The notes under the pieces are model-generated. The model did no database searches and was not told where the DNA came from. It saw only the letters and a list, made by a program, of their open reading frames with translations. 64,000 nucleotides of DNA from Arthrinium phaeospermum (Eukaryota > Ascomycota > Sordariomycetes > Amphisphaeriales > Apiosporaceae), in assembly GCA_006503535.1 (NCBI GenBank), contig QYRS01000014.1, positions 310,001 through 374,000 of the forward strand, read 5' to 3'. This document shows positions 48,079 through 59,060 of the stretch, in pieces; the first letter of the stretch is position 1, and the number at the start of each line of letters is the position of its first letter. Position numbers and translations under genes: made by a program.

Positions 48079-49658
48079 TCACTGGTCAGCTCGTCCAGCA
48101 GACGGTCGCGCAAACCAGCCCCAGAGAACCAGCATCGCCGCCAAGCACACGAACACCACCAGCGGAAGCAACTGGATCCCAATCACCTCGGCCATGACCC
48201 CAAGTCCAAACGGCAACAGTGCGGCGCCGACCTGGCCCACTAGGGCAACCACCGAGACCGCCCTCACGTGGAGGTACCGCGGCAACAGCTGGACCAGCAA
48301 GACAATGGCCGACGGGAAGAGCGGGCCGAGGCAGAACCCGATCAATGCGATCAGCACGACGGCGGGAGTTGGCGACGACTCCGACATGGGACTCAAGGCG
48401 AAGAGAACATCGAGGACGACGGCGCCGACGACGTAGACGGGCACGGCGCGCCGGACGCCGAACCTCTCCGTCACGAGGCCCAGCACCAGCCGGCCGATGG
48501 CCATGCCGAGGCCGAAGGCGGTCGAGCAGAGGCTGGCGGCGTAGAGGGACATGTGGCGGACGCGTTCCATGTAGGCGACGATCCAGCCGGTGATGAGGGC
48601 CTCGGTGCCGACGTAGACCAGTAGGAACGATGCGCAGATACCCACAAAGCTCCTATAGCGCGTGGAGGTCCTCGTTCCCGGTTCCGATTCTGAGATGAGG
48701 GGCACGATCGTGTTGTTGATGTGCTTTCTGTAACTCTTCGCGTCGTCGGCGCGGAAGGCGAAGGTCATGATGAGTAATTCCAAGATGGAAGCGGCGCCCT
48801 GCGTGTATTAGTAGATCAATCAATTGGACTTCAATGCAACAGTAAGAATCCAGCATGAACGGGTTACGAGACCTACCAAACGTAAACCCATTCGTACCAC
48901 CGCCCCTGACCCTCGCGCGAAATCAAAGTCCCCGCCAGAAACGGCCCCAGCCCCGCCCCGGCCGAGTACGCCCCATGCAGCATCCCCGACGCCGCGCTCG
49001 CGCCCTCGAGATCGCCCGCCCACGCGCAGACGGACCCGTCCACGACGCCGTGCCCCAGCGAGCCCACGACCCACGCCCCGAGCACGACGGGGAACGGCGG
49101 GTGCAGCGCCACGACGGCGGCCATGGCGATGTGCAAGGAGGGTCCCACGACGGCGATGCCGCGGCGGCCGTGGCGGAGGTGCAGGCGGCGGTTCAGCTGC
49201 GCGGCGACCAGGTAGCCCGCGGGCGCGGCGAGGAAGAGGAGCGAGACCTGGGCGTCGCTTAGGCCGCCGTAGTCGGCTTGCACGCTCGTGAGGATCACGC
49301 CCGGGGTGCTGACGAACATGCCCAGGACGGCGAAGCAGTACATGGCTGCGGCTAGCTTGAGGGCGTAGCTGTCTGCGTCGAGCTGGAGGGAGGCGTGCGC
49401 GGCCATGGCTTCGGCGGAGCCGGTGGCGATGGCGATGGTGGTTGCGCCGCCATGGCCGGCGCCATCATGATCATTGGGTGTTGGGTAACGGAGTTGAGGT
49501 TGATCCGCGGGCGCGCCCGGTCCGTCTGCTGAGGCCACGGCAATATTCCCGCGTTCATTTGCGCTGTCATCGGTCAGTAACGGGCTGGACTCGGATGGCT
49601 GAGCCGGGGGTGGTGATGGGCGGCGACCGATGAGCCAATCGAGACTCGGAAGACCCAT
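48079..49658 (-). CDS. Major facilitator superfamily transporter (about 500 aa), one base short at the splice junction
   Basis: ATG 49658 starts MGLPSLDWLIGRR; the frame is open further upstream but without ATG. Residues 1-115 are hydrophilic with an acidic dileucine-like signal (SSPLLTDD), compatible with vacuolar or endosomal sorting. About 12 hydrophobic spans follow, six in each exon group, with the loop signature NRRLHLRHGRRG after span 2 and ERFGVRRA in the second half. The intron is about 48800-48876: the best donor is GTAGGT at 48876 and the acceptor is GCAG at 48799. These phases disagree by one base; one extra G in the GGG run at the acceptor (48797-48799) would give the expected VWGAAS. 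Without that, only poor GTTTAC or GTTTGG donors keep the frame. The substrate is unknown; it resembles the fungal BSC6-type or sugar-permease-like group. Confidence 0.82.
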
Positions 49659-50357
49659 GTTGATGGTGTTGTTGGTTGAGAGAGAGAGATGCGCAGATTG
49701 TGAATGGACTTCCAAATGCAGTTGAGCGCGGCAAGGGGGAACACTGCAGTGAGCTGCGTGGTATTGCAGGCCTAGCTGCTTGATCCGCAGGGGTTGGAGG
49801 GGCTAGCAAGCACCGTGCGGGGCGTTCCCCAGACCTCGAGGATCCCCCAAGCATTGTGCATACGGCCCTACACTGTTAGCGTGCCGGCCAGCGTCCCACT
49901 GCAGCCAGCAAGCTACATTAGTTGGCTTGTGCTCTTCGATCTGAGCTGTCAACTCTGTGCCTTCTTCCAGCTGCAATGCATCTTCGCAATGTCACACCAA
50001 AAGAATGTGAGAATTATGGGGCTTGATAGTCCGTGATTTGTTGCGAGGTTTAGATAAGCGCCGGTCACTTGGGTGGATGCGAGAACCATCTTGAGCATGC
50101 CAGCTGGTTCCGATGCGACATTGACTGCGATGTTATTCCCATCGGGTAGGTCCAGTTGGGCATCGTGCATCTTTAACCGAAACTCATGTGTGCCGCCGGC
50201 AACGATACCCCCCTATTGTGCGTATTTACTTTAGCCATGGCCGGTGTCCGTCCTCTGCCTCTGATGGTGCCTACCTGTCTACTGTTCGCGCTTTTTGGCC
50301 GGGCGGGTATTGAGTCTATGCTTGCGATTGCATTGGGACTTGACGCGACCCGAAGCC
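49659..50357. promoter_or_regulatory. Intergenic region
   Basis: 0.7 kb between divergent genes. There is a pyrimidine-rich leader before the MFS start and a less clear one before 50358. No other gene is seen. Confidence 0.4.
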
Positions 50358-51393
50358 ATGGATCCCCTCTCTCTCAGCATACTCGGCGCCCTTGGGTCCA
50401 TTGTGTCAATCTTCAACGGCGGTTTCGACCTGGTCAAGAAGTTCCGGAAACACCGTAAGGAGAGGAAGAAGGCCAAGGAGAACAAGGCCCTGCAGAAATC
50501 TATTAAGGCGAGCCGTGCCCGCAGCCGACAGGCCCACGACGACGTGGTTCGACTGCTCAGCCAAAGCTTTCGATACGAAGATGGTAGGTTCTGGCTTGTG
50601 CTTTCCTCTACTCAACACTAAGCCCATTTGACTGACCATGAGAGTAACGACTTTCTGCATCCTGAACAGATATCTCCAGGTCCCAATTCAGATTGCTCTC
50701 CAACAAAGTGCGCGTGTGGATCGACCAGGCGTTGGTCTCGAGCAGAGACGACATATCCATCGTCTTCCCGAAGGCGGCCCTGCTTCGCTCCATGTCCGAT
50801 GAGATCCAGTCCAGCATCGGGAACGATCTCGCCGGCCTGACTCAGAGGATAGTGCAGGCAGCTCCCATCCAACAGATCCGATACCACTGTCCCTCAAGTA
50901 ATGAGGACCACTACTCTGGCATCGACAATGCTCCCAGAGTCATTGGATTTATACCGAGTAATGAATTTTATCTACACTCGGAATGTTATTATCCAGCTCA
51001 GAATAATCTGATCAGTTAGTAGCTCCCCCAAATCCAGCTTGGAACAGGTGTGCTGATTCCTACAATCTTTCAGGCTGCGGCGGCAGCAATTCTCAGTTCT
51101 GCTCGAGTCTCGAACTTGGGTACTACGCGTCCCCAAGAGGCTACATCAAGTGCTATGGATGCGGTTGGGAATCGGACCCGATATACCTTGATCTGAACAT
51201 AGACGCCGTCTATAGCCTGAGTCAACATGCTCTAAGGAATTCTCACGCCAGCGGTGAACATGGCAAGTTCATCTGTCGCGTGTGCTCTGTTGTAACGGAC
51301 TACAGTGGGCTCGCGGCGTGTATACCGCGACACGGCGTCCAGCAGGTCAGATTCGCCTACGGGTCCGAGAGCGTGGGGGTGTGGACACAGTGA
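50358..51393 (+). CDS. Cys-pair (zinc-ribbon-like) protein with hydrophobic N-terminus, 296 aa
   Basis: Three exons, 50358-50583, 50670-51014 and 51074-51393, with phase-1 introns of 86 and 60 nt (GTAGGT and GTTAGT donors, ACAG and CAG acceptors). The N-terminus (MDPLSLSILGALGSIVSIF) is hydrophobic and amphipathic, of the kind found at the head of many fungal STAND/NLR-type proteins. A very basic helical segment follows (KKFRKHRKERKKAKENK), then a helical region of about 100 residues. The C-terminal half has paired cysteines (CYGC and CRVC plus HC, EC, CGG and FC singles) that could form a zinc ribbon or two treble-clef-like sites. No nucleotide-binding motif is present. I do not recognise a named family. 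Function is unknown; membrane or partner docking through the N-terminus is inference. Confidence 0.78.
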
Positions 51394-52349
51394 AATGAGG
51401 CCGACAATTTTATATATGATTTCTAATGAGACGTGAAAGACATTTGAAATGGAGCACAGAGACTGCAACTTTCGTAGGCTCTGGATCTGAAGACCTATTT
51501 AGAGATGATATGAATTATCGATCAATACATCCTCAATGGGTTCCCAACAGTGAGCTGAGTGGTAGTACGGACTCGGCTGTCGCAAAATTAAGCAAGGAAT
51601 GGGCCAATATATATACCACTTAATATCAATCGAAGCCTTTATAAGTTTTAAGTAGATAAAGCAATGTCTAACACCAGTATATCTTTCTATATCACGGCCA
51701 TTCCATTAATTGCTACCCTTGCCCCGGGTGGGGCTAGACATGCCGGGTCAACCAGACCTATAGGCACTTGCTCCCTCCGAATATTGGCGGCCAGAACGGA
51801 CAACAACCCCCCAGTATCGTACCGGATCAGACACGGAGCGGCCCTCGCCGATCACGAGCAGCCCCTCCGAAATGGCGCTTGGGCGCCGGCCCGTTCAGCA
51901 TCGCAATTGTCTCATTATTGTGTCTTGGAGTGCATTGATATTGGGCACACACAGATGGTGAGTTTGATTAGAGTTCCTCTTGGCACTTTTGGCACATGAA
52001 CGGAGAAAGGAATAAGGAGTTCATGAGCAGGCGAGATGAATTCACGGTTGGACGGGTTTGATGAGATTAAATATGACTGCTCATTTGTGCTAATTCGTTG
52101 TATTAATTAGTAAAGACTTGCTCGCGCGATATGAACCTTCACCATGGAAACATGTCTCCCATTCCTACCCAGCTATATTTGATGAGCTCCCTGTAGAAGA
52201 AGACATGTATGACTTGAAAAGACACAGCTGAGAGCAGGACTACAGTATGTGTTCCCTATTACATTGCTTGCCCGTTGAAGCTCGAAGTATCTGCCCCTAT
52301 TTGCAAAATTATCTACCCATACAGGCATCATTAGAACCCAATAAGGGTC
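51394..52349. other. AT-rich intergenic region
   Basis: About 1 kb, noticeably richer in A/T than the neighbouring genes, between the converging 3' ends of the Cys-pair gene and the membrane protein gene. A short GC-richer block lies at 51720-51910 without credible coding. It probably contains both 3' UTRs. Confidence 0.4.
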
Positions 52350-53248
52350 TTAATGCGGCAAACAGCAAGACTGGCGTGTCTTCAAATCGCACCCATCCGT
52401 GTTATGCTCCGGGGGTTGGCACTGGACCGCGCCGCCGCAGGCCTCCAGCCACCCGATGCCGTTGCCCTTTTCACAGGAATACAAGTCGTTGTACGGATCA
52501 CTGCTTCCCGCGTTTTGGAGGAGGTTTATGGGATAATCTATACGCGTTAGCTTAGCCAATTTGATGTGATTGGACCGTGAAAGAATAAGGCGCGCGTCAG
52601 TCAACTTACGATGCTGTTCGATGAGATCCCAGCCGCAGTACCGGAGACCCGCCACACACGTCGCGTTCGCGCTCCCGCTGGGCGTGACGGTGGAAGTCGG
52701 CGACGGGACCGCCGAAGCGCCCGAAGCCGACGAGGACGCCGCCGCGGCAGCGTCGGCGTCTGTGTCAGCGCTGCTGCTGTTATGGGAGTGCTGGAGCCCG
52801 ACGCTCAGGCCGACGCCGAGCCCGACGGCCACGAGCGCCACGGCCAGCAGCGAGAGGAGGGCGAAGAAGACCAGCCGCGACACGCCGCAGATGCGCTTCT
52901 TGTGCGCGGCGTTCTCGCTGCTGATGGCCACGGCGTGCGAGGAGCCGGGGGGCTCGAGGCCGCTGCCGCCGCCGCCCTCCTTGGTGGGGTCGGCGTACCC
53001 CCCGTGCTTGTAGCCGCTGTGGTACGACGAGTACTCGGGCAGCGGCGTGCGCGACTGGGTCGAGGCGGGGGCGGCCGCTACGGCTTCCGGGTAGGAGCGG
53101 TGCTCGGCCGTGTTGTACTCCATGCCGTGGGACTCGACGACCTCGGGGCGTGGTCGGCGCCCCGGTTCGGGTGTGGCGACGACGGGGCGGCGTGGTGGGA
53201 TTTGTGGGGGGTGTCGGGGTACCCATCCTCTTCCGGGGGGCCGTACAT
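52350..53248 (-). CDS. Single-pass membrane protein with Cys-rich C-terminus, start in doubt
   Basis: The clean model starts at ATG 53123 and has exons 53123-52610 and 52537-52350 (233 aa), with a 72-nt phase-1 intron (GTAAGT donor, GCTAACG branch, TATAG acceptor). A better-placed ATG at 53248 begins MYGPPEEDGYPDTP in another frame; one more C in the C6 run 53206-53211 would join it to the main frame and add about 42 residues. After a Pro/Tyr-rich cytosolic part there is a basic stop (HKKR), a membrane span (LVFFALLSLLAVALVAVGLG), a Ser/Ala-rich stalk and a Cys-rich end (ATCVAGLRYC, YSCEKG, EACGGAVQC, QSCCLPH). This layout is common in fungal surface proteins of unknown function, possibly sensors of the cell wall (inference). 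The intron has no in-frame stop. Confidence 0.78.
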
Positions 53249-55333
53249 GGCCGGGGTGATGATGTGTCGGTCGGTGGCAAGAGAGGCGTTCAAAAGAAAG
53301 AAAAAGAAGCTTTCTTCCCCGTACAAGCGGAGGAACCGACAGAGAAACGAAGCTGCCGAATCCTAAGTGGTGGCTTGAACTATTCTGCGACACAGGAGGA
53401 GAGGAGAGAGAGGGAAACAGGTCGCCACCAAACTCCTTCCTTCCCGCCTGGTAAATAGCTGGTCAGACACGCCGTATGGGGGACGGGAGAGGAGGAGGGT
53501 CTGGGCGGCCCGGCCAGGGCTGACATGGGAGACAAAAGCAACGAGAGACAGGATCACCCGTCGATCATCAGAGTCTAATGTGGGCGGAAAAGCAATACCA
53601 ATCTCCCAGCACAGAGGTCTGTCTGTCTATTATTGTTCCCTTTCTTCCTGTGAAGTCCAAGTGAGGAAAAGAGTAAAACTGATGGGTGGTGAATGTTTCG
53701 AGGGACAATAGTCATCGCGGGGAAGTATCTGCGGCCCCCCTTTCGGACCCCAAATACTGGAAAGGATGCAGTGTGGTGATCATCTCACGACGGTGGACAT
53801 GAAAGAAGGCGCTTGCAGGCTTGGACATTTCCCGTCCCCAAGTTCTAGATGAGCCCAATCGAAGGTAGACTGCAGCACGGAGAGTGGCGTGATTGATTGG
53901 CTGCACCCAGGACAAACATGGTGGCTTCCCGCGTGAGATGACATGGCGTTTTTCGTTCCCCCCTTTTTCTTCTGCGCGTATCCATCGGACCGCAGCAGCC
54001 AGCATGGTTTTGATGGCTGCTTACATACAAGCCCAGACGTTGCAGAAGGATTGATTCCTGACGCAGGGAGTTCCTATTCTTCGGGGCCGATGAGTGGCTA
54101 TATTTGGGTCCCACAGCAGCAGCCGCATATTGCTGTTTTGTGAAACCCCTCCAATCAAGTAAGCTTGTATGAAAAAAATGGTCGATAAGTTTCTGCTGCT
54201 TGCCGCGCGCGGCGATGATGCAGGAACCGTGGGACGTGCTAGGCCAGGGGCACTAGGGACGCCTCGACGTTCTCTGGCGTTCGTTCAACGGCGGTGGTTG
54301 ATCGAGTGGTACAGTCAGCCCCAATCGAGCACACACATGCTGCTGCCCGAGACGACCGCACTATATACAAAACACGCATGTCCATTGCCGGCACTGGGAC
54401 CGGGACTGGCCTCAGCAAGCGTTCCCAACCCCCAACCCCGTGTAATGGTTTGCTTACGTTGGGAAAGCACCGATGGGGCCTGGTTCCCTTGTGTGCGGGT
54501 GTAGACAGGCTGGTTGCAGATCATCGATATACTATCCTGCACGCACCGAAATGCCTAAGTGTAAGGGGAACTTGGATCCAGGTGCATCCCCAGGGTTTGT
54601 ACCGGGCATCTGAAAGCCTGTCTGGGATGGTTACCTTTATCAACCGCTATCCTGATCACGATGATCATGGCGATGCTGAATGATATGGTGCTCGATCTAA
54701 AGATACGAGGGTAATAGTCGTCCCCTAGACGTATAAAGCTTCGATACCCTAGATCTTTGGGGAACTTTCGGACCACATCTCAGAGGCCAACTGTGGGCTA
54801 TCTCGACCAGAACTCGGGTGTTGTGTTCCTGGGACGACACGGTGTATTAAACGTCCCGCAACGATTATCGGAGGCAAGGGTCATGACTGCAACTCGTGTC
54901 TCTGATTTTTCAGGCTTGAATGCCGACCTGTTGTGAACGACATATCATTGCAGTGCTATCTCGTCTGGAACGGCACTCTCAAGAAATACAACTTGGCCCG
55001 ATACCCGAAGCGTTTGTCAGCACCACTAGTTGAGAAGGCATATCGACACAAGAAGTGCAACTACTGACAGCAAGTATAGTTATTTTTGTATCAATTCAAA
55101 GAACACGTTGATGACCCGAGTAATAGACCCAGACCAAGTCTCAACGACTAGGCTTTGCTAGGAAAGCAAATAGGGGGGCTGGGGCTTGCCCAATTTGGAT
55201 GAGTACTGAGCACTCAGTTTGACCAGAAAGGATAAAGATTTGATAGGTCTCGCCAGGGACTAACCAAACTATTTGCGCTATCAAGAGTACCAATAAGCTG
55301 AGCCCTTTCACATTACAACATTCCAACCTTGCA
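53249..55333. other. Intergenic region upstream of the tRNA gene
   Basis: About 2.1 kb. The first 400 bp upstream of the membrane-protein gene are promoter-like. From 54.2 to 55.3 kb the sequence is moderately AT-rich with only short frames. No gene, repeat or mobile element is supported. Confidence 0.4.
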
Positions 55334-55413
55334 GGTCCGTTGGCCCAATGGTAAGGCGTCTGACTACGATTCGTGTAATCAGGAGATTCTGGGTTCGAGC
55401 CCCAGGCGGACCT
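55334..55413 (+). tRNA. tRNA-Arg (anticodon ACG) with an 8-nt intron
   Basis: The cloverleaf folds by eye. The acceptor stem GGTCCGT (55334-55340) pairs with GCGGACC (55406-55412), with one G-T pair and discriminator T. The D stem is GCC/GGC. The anticodon stem TCTGA (55359-55363) pairs with TCAGG (55379-55383). The loop CTACGA plus A contains anticodon ACG at 55366-55368. The T arm is CTGGG-TTCGAGC-CCCAG. The intron, 55370-55377, lies one base after the anticodon, the canonical nuclear position. A and B box elements are intact, so it is probably functional. Confidence 0.92.
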
Positions 55414-55416
55414 ACG

Positions 55417-55421
55417 TTTTT
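55417..55421 (+). terminator. RNA polymerase III terminator of tRNA-Arg
   Basis: A T5 run four bases after the tRNA 3' end, the usual polymerase III stop signal. Confidence 0.75.
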
Positions 55422-55966
55422 GCCGTTTTGCAACAGCTGCATGTTAGCCTACTGACAGCATCAACTACCTTTTTGGTCTTCCCGCTCGAGGTTTCCTTGC
55501 CTTGCCGTTGTTTACTTCCCGCGACATTCAATTTAGCACTTTTTCTACAATGCACAAACTCCGTACTGTGCCCACAGGAGCGAGCGTGTGACCAGGACGG
55601 CAATATTTCTTGCACGCTTTGCCCCACCTTCCCCGCTGGCGACCGTGTGCAATCAAGATGCAGTACCTCCCCAGTCCCGGATTCAGCTGAGATGCAACTC
55701 GGCGGCGGTAAAGACTAGTATCGAGCCTGCGATCGACAACATGCCTCTTTTTAGGTAGGTACTTACAGTATTTGCTCCGGCCGGAAAAAAGGGAGGGTTG
55801 TGGGCCAATAATTTCTCCGCAGGCAGGACTGGGCAAGCTGAACCCCGCGAGTGGGATCATGGAGAGAAGTCTAATACCTAGCAGCGACGCAATTGCGCGT
55901 CGGGAAAGGGCGCTCCTTCAATACGGTTGCTAGGCCACATCGTTGAACAAGACCTTACCCGCATCT

Positions 55967-56470
55967 TTATCTTGCGGACCCTTGATTACATAATCCCGAT
56001 GCGCCTCCCGTGCCCTGCTGCTTGAGCTTGTCGGCACTGTTGTCCGAGCTGGCCACCAGAGACTCGGGCGGGACACTCCATGCCGCGAGGCCATCATTGC
56101 CTAGTGGCCAGGCCTAGTCGACTATCATCGTATGCAGAACCGTCTCGCTGGGGCGGTACGTCATGGTCTCGAAGTTGGGGTGGATGTCTGTCTCTGGGCC
56201 AGCCGGCGCCGCGGCGTGGTCGGGTTCGGGTGGAAGTCGTCGCAAGTCGTTTGAGGGTCGATAGGTCGTCCATGAGGAATAGGAGCCGCGGGTCTGACGA
56301 TTTCGAGAGCAAGGGGCATGAAGATGGCCGCGACGACGTGGGCGCCAGACACGCGGGCGTCAAAGGCCTTGTTTCCGGATTCGCGCCGCGGGGTCTGGTC
56401 CGCCTCCAATCCCAAGTCGAATGAGCGGCTCGTGTTGTCGGCGAGGGCGACGAGGCGTTCGTGCGATAGA
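55967..56470 (-). pseudogene. Degenerate gene relic of unknown family
   Basis: On the minus strand three consecutive segments look coding, but each in a different frame: one with RLVALADNTSRSFDLG and AHVVAAIFMPLALEIV, one with DPRLLFLMDDLSTLKRLA, and one with ETDIHPNFETMTYRPSETV followed by an in-frame TAG and then WPLGNDGLAAWSVPPESL. Codon bias is strong within segments. Frame changes and the internal stop, without matching splice sites, indicate a broken gene. I do not recognise the family. An intron explanation for one of the changes is not excluded. Confidence 0.4.
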
Positions 56471-57693
56471 TGCGCCGCTGGTACAGTACAGTAATGCCGA
56501 CCTCAACTGCCTTGTTCCCCCCCAATGCGGCGCCAGTGTTCCCGGCGCTTCTCCACCTAGCCTTTCGATAGCGTCTCACGCTTTCTCTGGCGATCCGCGG
56601 CCCAGAAAGATTCCGGAAGATCTGCTAGACGCCAGGCTCTGCTAGAGCATTGGCGGCACCGTAGTCGATTGCCGGGCTTTGGCGCCCATGATCAGAACAA
56701 CGGCGCGCGCCTGTCCTGTCTGGCATGCATGTTTGGAACGCCCCGTGTTACGTGCTTACAGCACATGCAAAGGTTGTTGGGTAGATCATTAGGTAGGAAA
56801 GATGAAGTAAGTATGTTTTGCGAACAAGCCAAATAAGCTCGATTACATGCGTGCAATATACCCAGCCCCCCCTGGCCAAGGATTTGGGCGGGATCGAAGT
56901 CCCGAACGACTGCCGTAGGCAGACTCGTTCCGTCTGTTTAGAAGACAGCATGTCGGATGTCACTTCCGCCGTATCCATACACACAGATTTGATAACCTCC
57001 TTTTTCCCCATCCAGCTTTAAATCCCATCTCAAGCATGCGAACAGAAATTACCTACCTAGGTAAGTACCTAATCATGTACCTACATGATTGATTCGGAAT
57101 CGCATGGGCAGGCTATTGGGAGACTGGAGTCGCGGTAATGGGCAGGCGCAAGTTTGTTAGGGGGATGATTGCACGGCAGCTGCCAGCCATGCTGTGTCAG
57201 TAGGTACAGTAATAAGTCACCTAGGTTAGGAAGTCGCGTTGATGTCCCACGCAGTGCACTTTCCTCCCAGCCAGCAGTGGCGCACTTCGTTCATTTCGTA
57301 TTGCTTACCTGACCATCCGCCTTGCGAGCTTCAATTTCCATTGACATCCACCTTTGATTTTTCTCTTTTCTTAGCCTGCGATAGAGGTATCCATCCGCTT
57401 ATTCCGGCTGTGATGATTAATGCTTAGGAAACGCGCTTGACCCGCAGTTTCCCGTTCCAGCACAAGAGGCGGCACGATCCGCCTGGGGATGTCTGGGATT
57501 GCCAATCGTGCATTGCCGTTGGAGAGCCTCTGTCGTGTTTGAGGCCATGCATCTGGCCATGAGACCAAACATCTGTCATGCGACGGTCAAGATGCAGGTC
57601 CCGAGCCCATCTTGAAGAGAGTCTGGACCTCTCCGGCCATTTGGCACCTTCTCGAATTCGACGAGAACATTCGACGTCGACTCGGAACGTTCA

Positions 57694-58938
57694 ACAGGCG
57701 ATGCAGCTTTGGGAATGCAACTGCCCTAAATGATTCTGCCAATCACTAACCCACATTGCTCGGGCAATCAAGGATAGCCCTACAATGTAGAGGGCGTCGA
57801 TGATACTGTAAGGCAACGTTGGGTGCCGAGCCGCCGTGAAAGCCCCCATCACGCGAAAGTGCTGGTATCCTACTAGCGCAGGCATCGCTATGCCGTACAG
57901 TAGTCCTGGCGAGTGGTGATCAAATCTCAAACTGATTTGAGGTTCTGCGTAGTGTCAGCTGCCTCGAGGCTTGTCTGCTTTCGAACACCCGGATCCTGGC
58001 GTCACTGTCCACCACACAACTGTCGACCTTCGGCTTCCCCGCCAGCCCGCTCCCCGTATGCCCGCTTCATTCATCTTTGCGTCGTTGCGGCCGAAGCCCG
58101 AGGCGGACTGAACCATGCCAGAGCCGCCACCTCCCTTTGAAAGATGGGAGATTCGTCGAAATAGGCGGGCCATGGTGTCGTATTCATGATCAGGAAGCAG
58201 TACTGTACACGACACTCGACGGTGTCGACTTGAGGAGAAAGCGCAATTCAACCCGCCAGATATGTGGCGTTTGGGTTGGGGTAGTGGATGGTGACACTTT
58301 TTGACTTTGGGGCTAGCGGTCCACCATGCTATCATCATCCGACAGTGGGAGTTTTAGCACGACCCGCACTCCGTCGGGGTTCATCCCGACACCTAAGCCC
58401 TTTGAGAGGGGTTCCCATCCGGTAGGGCCATTGGGCGAGCCCTGCCCATGCCATGCTACCCACGACAGCTGCTGAGAGCCATCCAGCAAGCGTCGGTCAC
58501 CAATCCGATGGCCTCTACGGCGAAATGCCCTCCAACGGTCTCCAACGGTAGGAGATTGCGTCGAACCTAACGGCCACACTCACTGCGCGCACCTTGCCCA
58601 GATCTCGCCGGATCACGCCTCGATTCATGCCTACATATAGAAAAAGGGCCAGCGATTCAGCCACAGAGTGGAATCGGCCCCGAGGGGTGCGATGGAGCCG
58701 CATGTAAAAGACGGAGCTCCCTGAATTGGCCTTTCCGACGCTCAATGCTTTCTCTGGGGCAGAACCTGTAATAATCCTGGGGGAATTGCACGATTGCCCT
58801 GCTTGCCTGCCATTCGACTGACCTGCGCGCCCATACCCAAAACAAAAGCACGGCAGGCCATGCTCTCCACCTGCTTACCAGACTCGTGGGATCCCCCGAA
58901 ACTTTATGGAAGAGCAATGAAGAGCGCAAAGGATCCAT
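57694..58938 (-). pseudogene. Coding-like fragments, unresolved gene or relic
   Basis: An ATG at 58938 begins MDPLRSSLLFHKVSGDPTSL and is followed closely by a GTAAGC donor. Further down the minus strand are coding-like islands: RGRFHSVAESLALFLYVGMN (about 58620-58690), NGPTGWEPLSKGLGVGMNPD (about 58370-58440) and a hydrophobic segment ending at 57694 (PALVGYQHF, IIDALYIVGLSLIARAMW). I could not connect them with consistent introns. It may be a small membrane protein gene transcribed divergently from the Zn2Cys6 factor, or a decayed copy. Confidence 0.25.
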
Positions 58939-59060
58939 TGTGACGACCCGGCTCCCGTGACAGAACGCAGGCGAGAAAAAAAAAAGCAACAAGACGTCGG
59001 GATTACGGAGACGGATACTGATACCCCTACCCCCCACACACCAACCCGGACTCCAAGAGT

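Noticed and set aside
49659..49715. 19-residue N-terminal extension of the MFS transporter
   Set aside because: It would start at TTG; the in-frame ATG at 49658 has a normal fungal leader.
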